NCBI RefSeq assembly: GCF_900105175.1 | Contig: NZ_LT629771.1 | Coordinates: 6,282,622-6,346,621, forward strand | Reading direction: 5' to 3' | Source: Jiangella sp. DSM 45060 | GTDB taxonomy: Bacteria; Actinomycetota; Actinomycetes; Jiangellales; Jiangellaceae | Length of the DNA: 64,000 nucleotides | Shown here: piece by piece, positions 63,076-64,000 of the stretch | Layout: every line of letters starts with the position of its first letter | How positions within the stretch are numbered: the stretch's first letter is position 1 | Notes under the pieces: model-generated | What the model was told of the DNA's origin: nothing | Databases searched by the model: none | What the model saw: the letters and a program-made list of their open reading frames with translations, nothing else | Position numbers and translations under genes: made by a program

Positions 63076-63503
63076 CGCCGTTCCCGCACGACGGCAGCCT
63101 CCCCCGGCCGCCGGGCCGCCAGCTGGCCGCGCTGCTGATCGGCGCCCGAACGCCCTCCGCGCCGCTCGACCGCCGCCGGCCCGGCATCTAGGATCACCGG
63201 CCGCCCGGACGCCGCCACCCGCCCGCGCCGCGGATCGGCGCCCGAACGCCGACCGCCTCCGTCAACGCCCGCCGGCCCGGCCGCATCGTCGTCGCCCGAT
63301 CGCACCGTCCTCCTCCGCCTCGCCGGACCCGGCGCCAGGGGCGCCACCGGCCGCACCCGAACCGCGCGCCGCGCCGCCGCAGGCGTTCTGTCCGGGGGTC
63401 GTCGTACGGTCCACTCGCTCTGGTCGACCTGCTCGGTCTTTGGGGGTGCGGGCAGGTCGGCCGGAGTCCAGCCTCAGTGGATACAGTAGCCGGACGGCCG
63501 GCC
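63076..63503. other. Intergenic region with imperfect repeat
   Basis: 428 bp without a convincing gene. GATCGGCGCCCGAACGCC occurs at 63137-63154 and again at 63233-63250, each followed within 30 bp by a CCGCCGGCCCGGC-like element. A GCCGGACGGCCGGC hairpin lies just after the AAA+ gene stop. The region must hold the promoter of the MFS pair, but none is clear. Confidence 0.5.
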
Positions 63504-64000
63504 TCAGACGTACAGGCCAGCACCCGTCGCCGGGGCCCAGGTGCCGTCGCCGGCGTTGCGCCGCAGCGTCGCCGTCGTCACCTCGTCGCCGTCGGCCAGA
63601 ACCGAGCGCCGCACCAGTTCGCGCAGGTCAGCGCCCGACGCGCCATCGGTGCCGTCGGCGATCGCGTCGACCTCGACCGCCGCCGCCAGCGGCCCCAGGT
63701 AGCGCCGCAGGATCGCCCGTCGCTGCGTACCGTCCGGCAGCGGCAGCTCCACCGTCCGGTCGAACCGGGCGGCCCGCACCGCGGCGTCGTCGAGCACGCG
63801 CGGATCGTTCGTCGTCGCGACCGTGACGACGCCCTGGTGCCGGCTCATCGCGCCGTCCAACGCGGCGAGGAACCCGTGCAGCCCGAGGTCGTTGCCGTAG
63901 CGCCGGCGCCCGATGACGAGGTCGAGATCCTCGAGCACGACCAGCGCCGGCGAGAGCCGGGTCAGCTCCTCATAGACCGCCTCGATGGCGTCGGCGATGC
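63504..64000 (-). CDS. AAA+ ATPase, C-terminal part (cut by window edge)
   Basis: 165 residues in the window. The Walker B region (LVVLEDLDLVIG), sensor-1 TTNDPRVLDDAAVRAARFDRTVELPLPD with the arginine-finger-like RxxRFD, and the C-terminal lid ILRRYLG to GASGADLRELVRRSVLADGDE are clear. The Walker A lies beyond the edge. It is a CDC48/FtsH-like AAA family member whose role cannot be told from this part. Confidence 0.85.
   Translation of the reverse strand, partial: IADAIEAVYEELTRLSPALVVLEDLDLVIGRRRYGNDLGLHGFLAALDGAMSRHQGVVTVATTNDPRVLDDAAVRAARFDRTVELPLPDGTQRRAILRRYLGPLAAAVEVDAIADGTDGASGADLRELVRRSVLADGDEVTTATLRRNAGDGTWAPATGAGLYV

Overview
The window reads as chromosome of a high-GC actinomycete. 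Third codon positions are almost all G or C, GTG and TTG starts are frequent, and a sortase-anchored thioester protein, a DUF664-type DinB protein, a fused Lrp regulator and a cobalamin-riboswitch-controlled ribonucleotide reductase all fit Actinomycetota. A Jiangella-like genome is my guess from the gene mix, but nothing in the sequence proves the genus. I see no rRNA, tRNA, insertion sequence, prophage or CRISPR array. Most of the window looks like stable chromosome, with one accessory-looking stretch around 42-47 kb.

0-5.4 kb: the 5' end of pyruvate dehydrogenase E1-alpha (leaving the window), an LPXTG thioester surface protein, an acyl-CoA thioesterase, a two-component system, and two tandem RNHCP zinc-ribbon proteins. 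5.5-10.8 kb: a ribonucleotide reductase operon nrdA-nrdB-mntH read on the minus strand. NrdB carries Phe in place of the radical Tyr and Glu in place of the first Asp ligand, as in Chlamydia class Ic (Mn/Fe) enzymes, and a manganese/iron Nramp transporter follows 6 bp downstream. The operon is preceded by a cobalamin riboswitch and two NrdR-like boxes. 11.9-13.7 kb: an XRE-TPR (RRNPP-like) regulator divergent from a 40-codon secreted-peptide gene. They share a 67-bp region with an inverted repeat and a palindrome, and a terminator closes each side. This is the best candidate for an undescribed signalling system.

13.7-30.2 kb: mostly housekeeping. It holds an aromatic/histidinol-phosphate aminotransferase, a membrane protein, a probable protein-deglycation pair (LMW phosphatase plus ketosamine kinase), an ABC exporter, SIMPL and VOC proteins, thiamine genes (thiE divergent from TPP-riboswitch-thiO-thiS-thiG), a HAD hydrolase, a SulP transporter under an ArsR-type repressor, a DinB protein, an alanyl-tRNA editing protein and succinate-semialdehyde dehydrogenase. 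30.3-39.7 kb: one giant secreted subtilase of 3140 residues with five near-equal ~370-residue modules, bounded downstream by a near-perfect 48-bp inverted repeat.

39.9-49.1 kb: a GlxA-type regulator divergent from a cupin gene, a nitroreductase, an AbiE-like toxin-antitoxin pair, a TM0106-type nuclease-helicase, a TauE/SafE permease, a MazG-like pyrophosphatase and a hypothetical protein. 49.1-60.5 kb: a catabolic locus around a fused Lrp regulator. One side has a DUF4862-like protein, a zinc oxidoreductase and an M19 dipeptidase. The other is a tightly coupled seven-gene operon (CapA-like, prolidase-like amidohydrolase, hydantoin-racemase-like protein, two membrane proteins, sodium:solute symporter, N-carbamoylase-type hydrolase) suited to uptake and hydrolysis of a peptide, hydantoin or ureide. 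60.5-64 kb: two overlapping MFS exporters, a 428-bp gap with an imperfect repeat, and the 3' part of an AAA+ ATPase.
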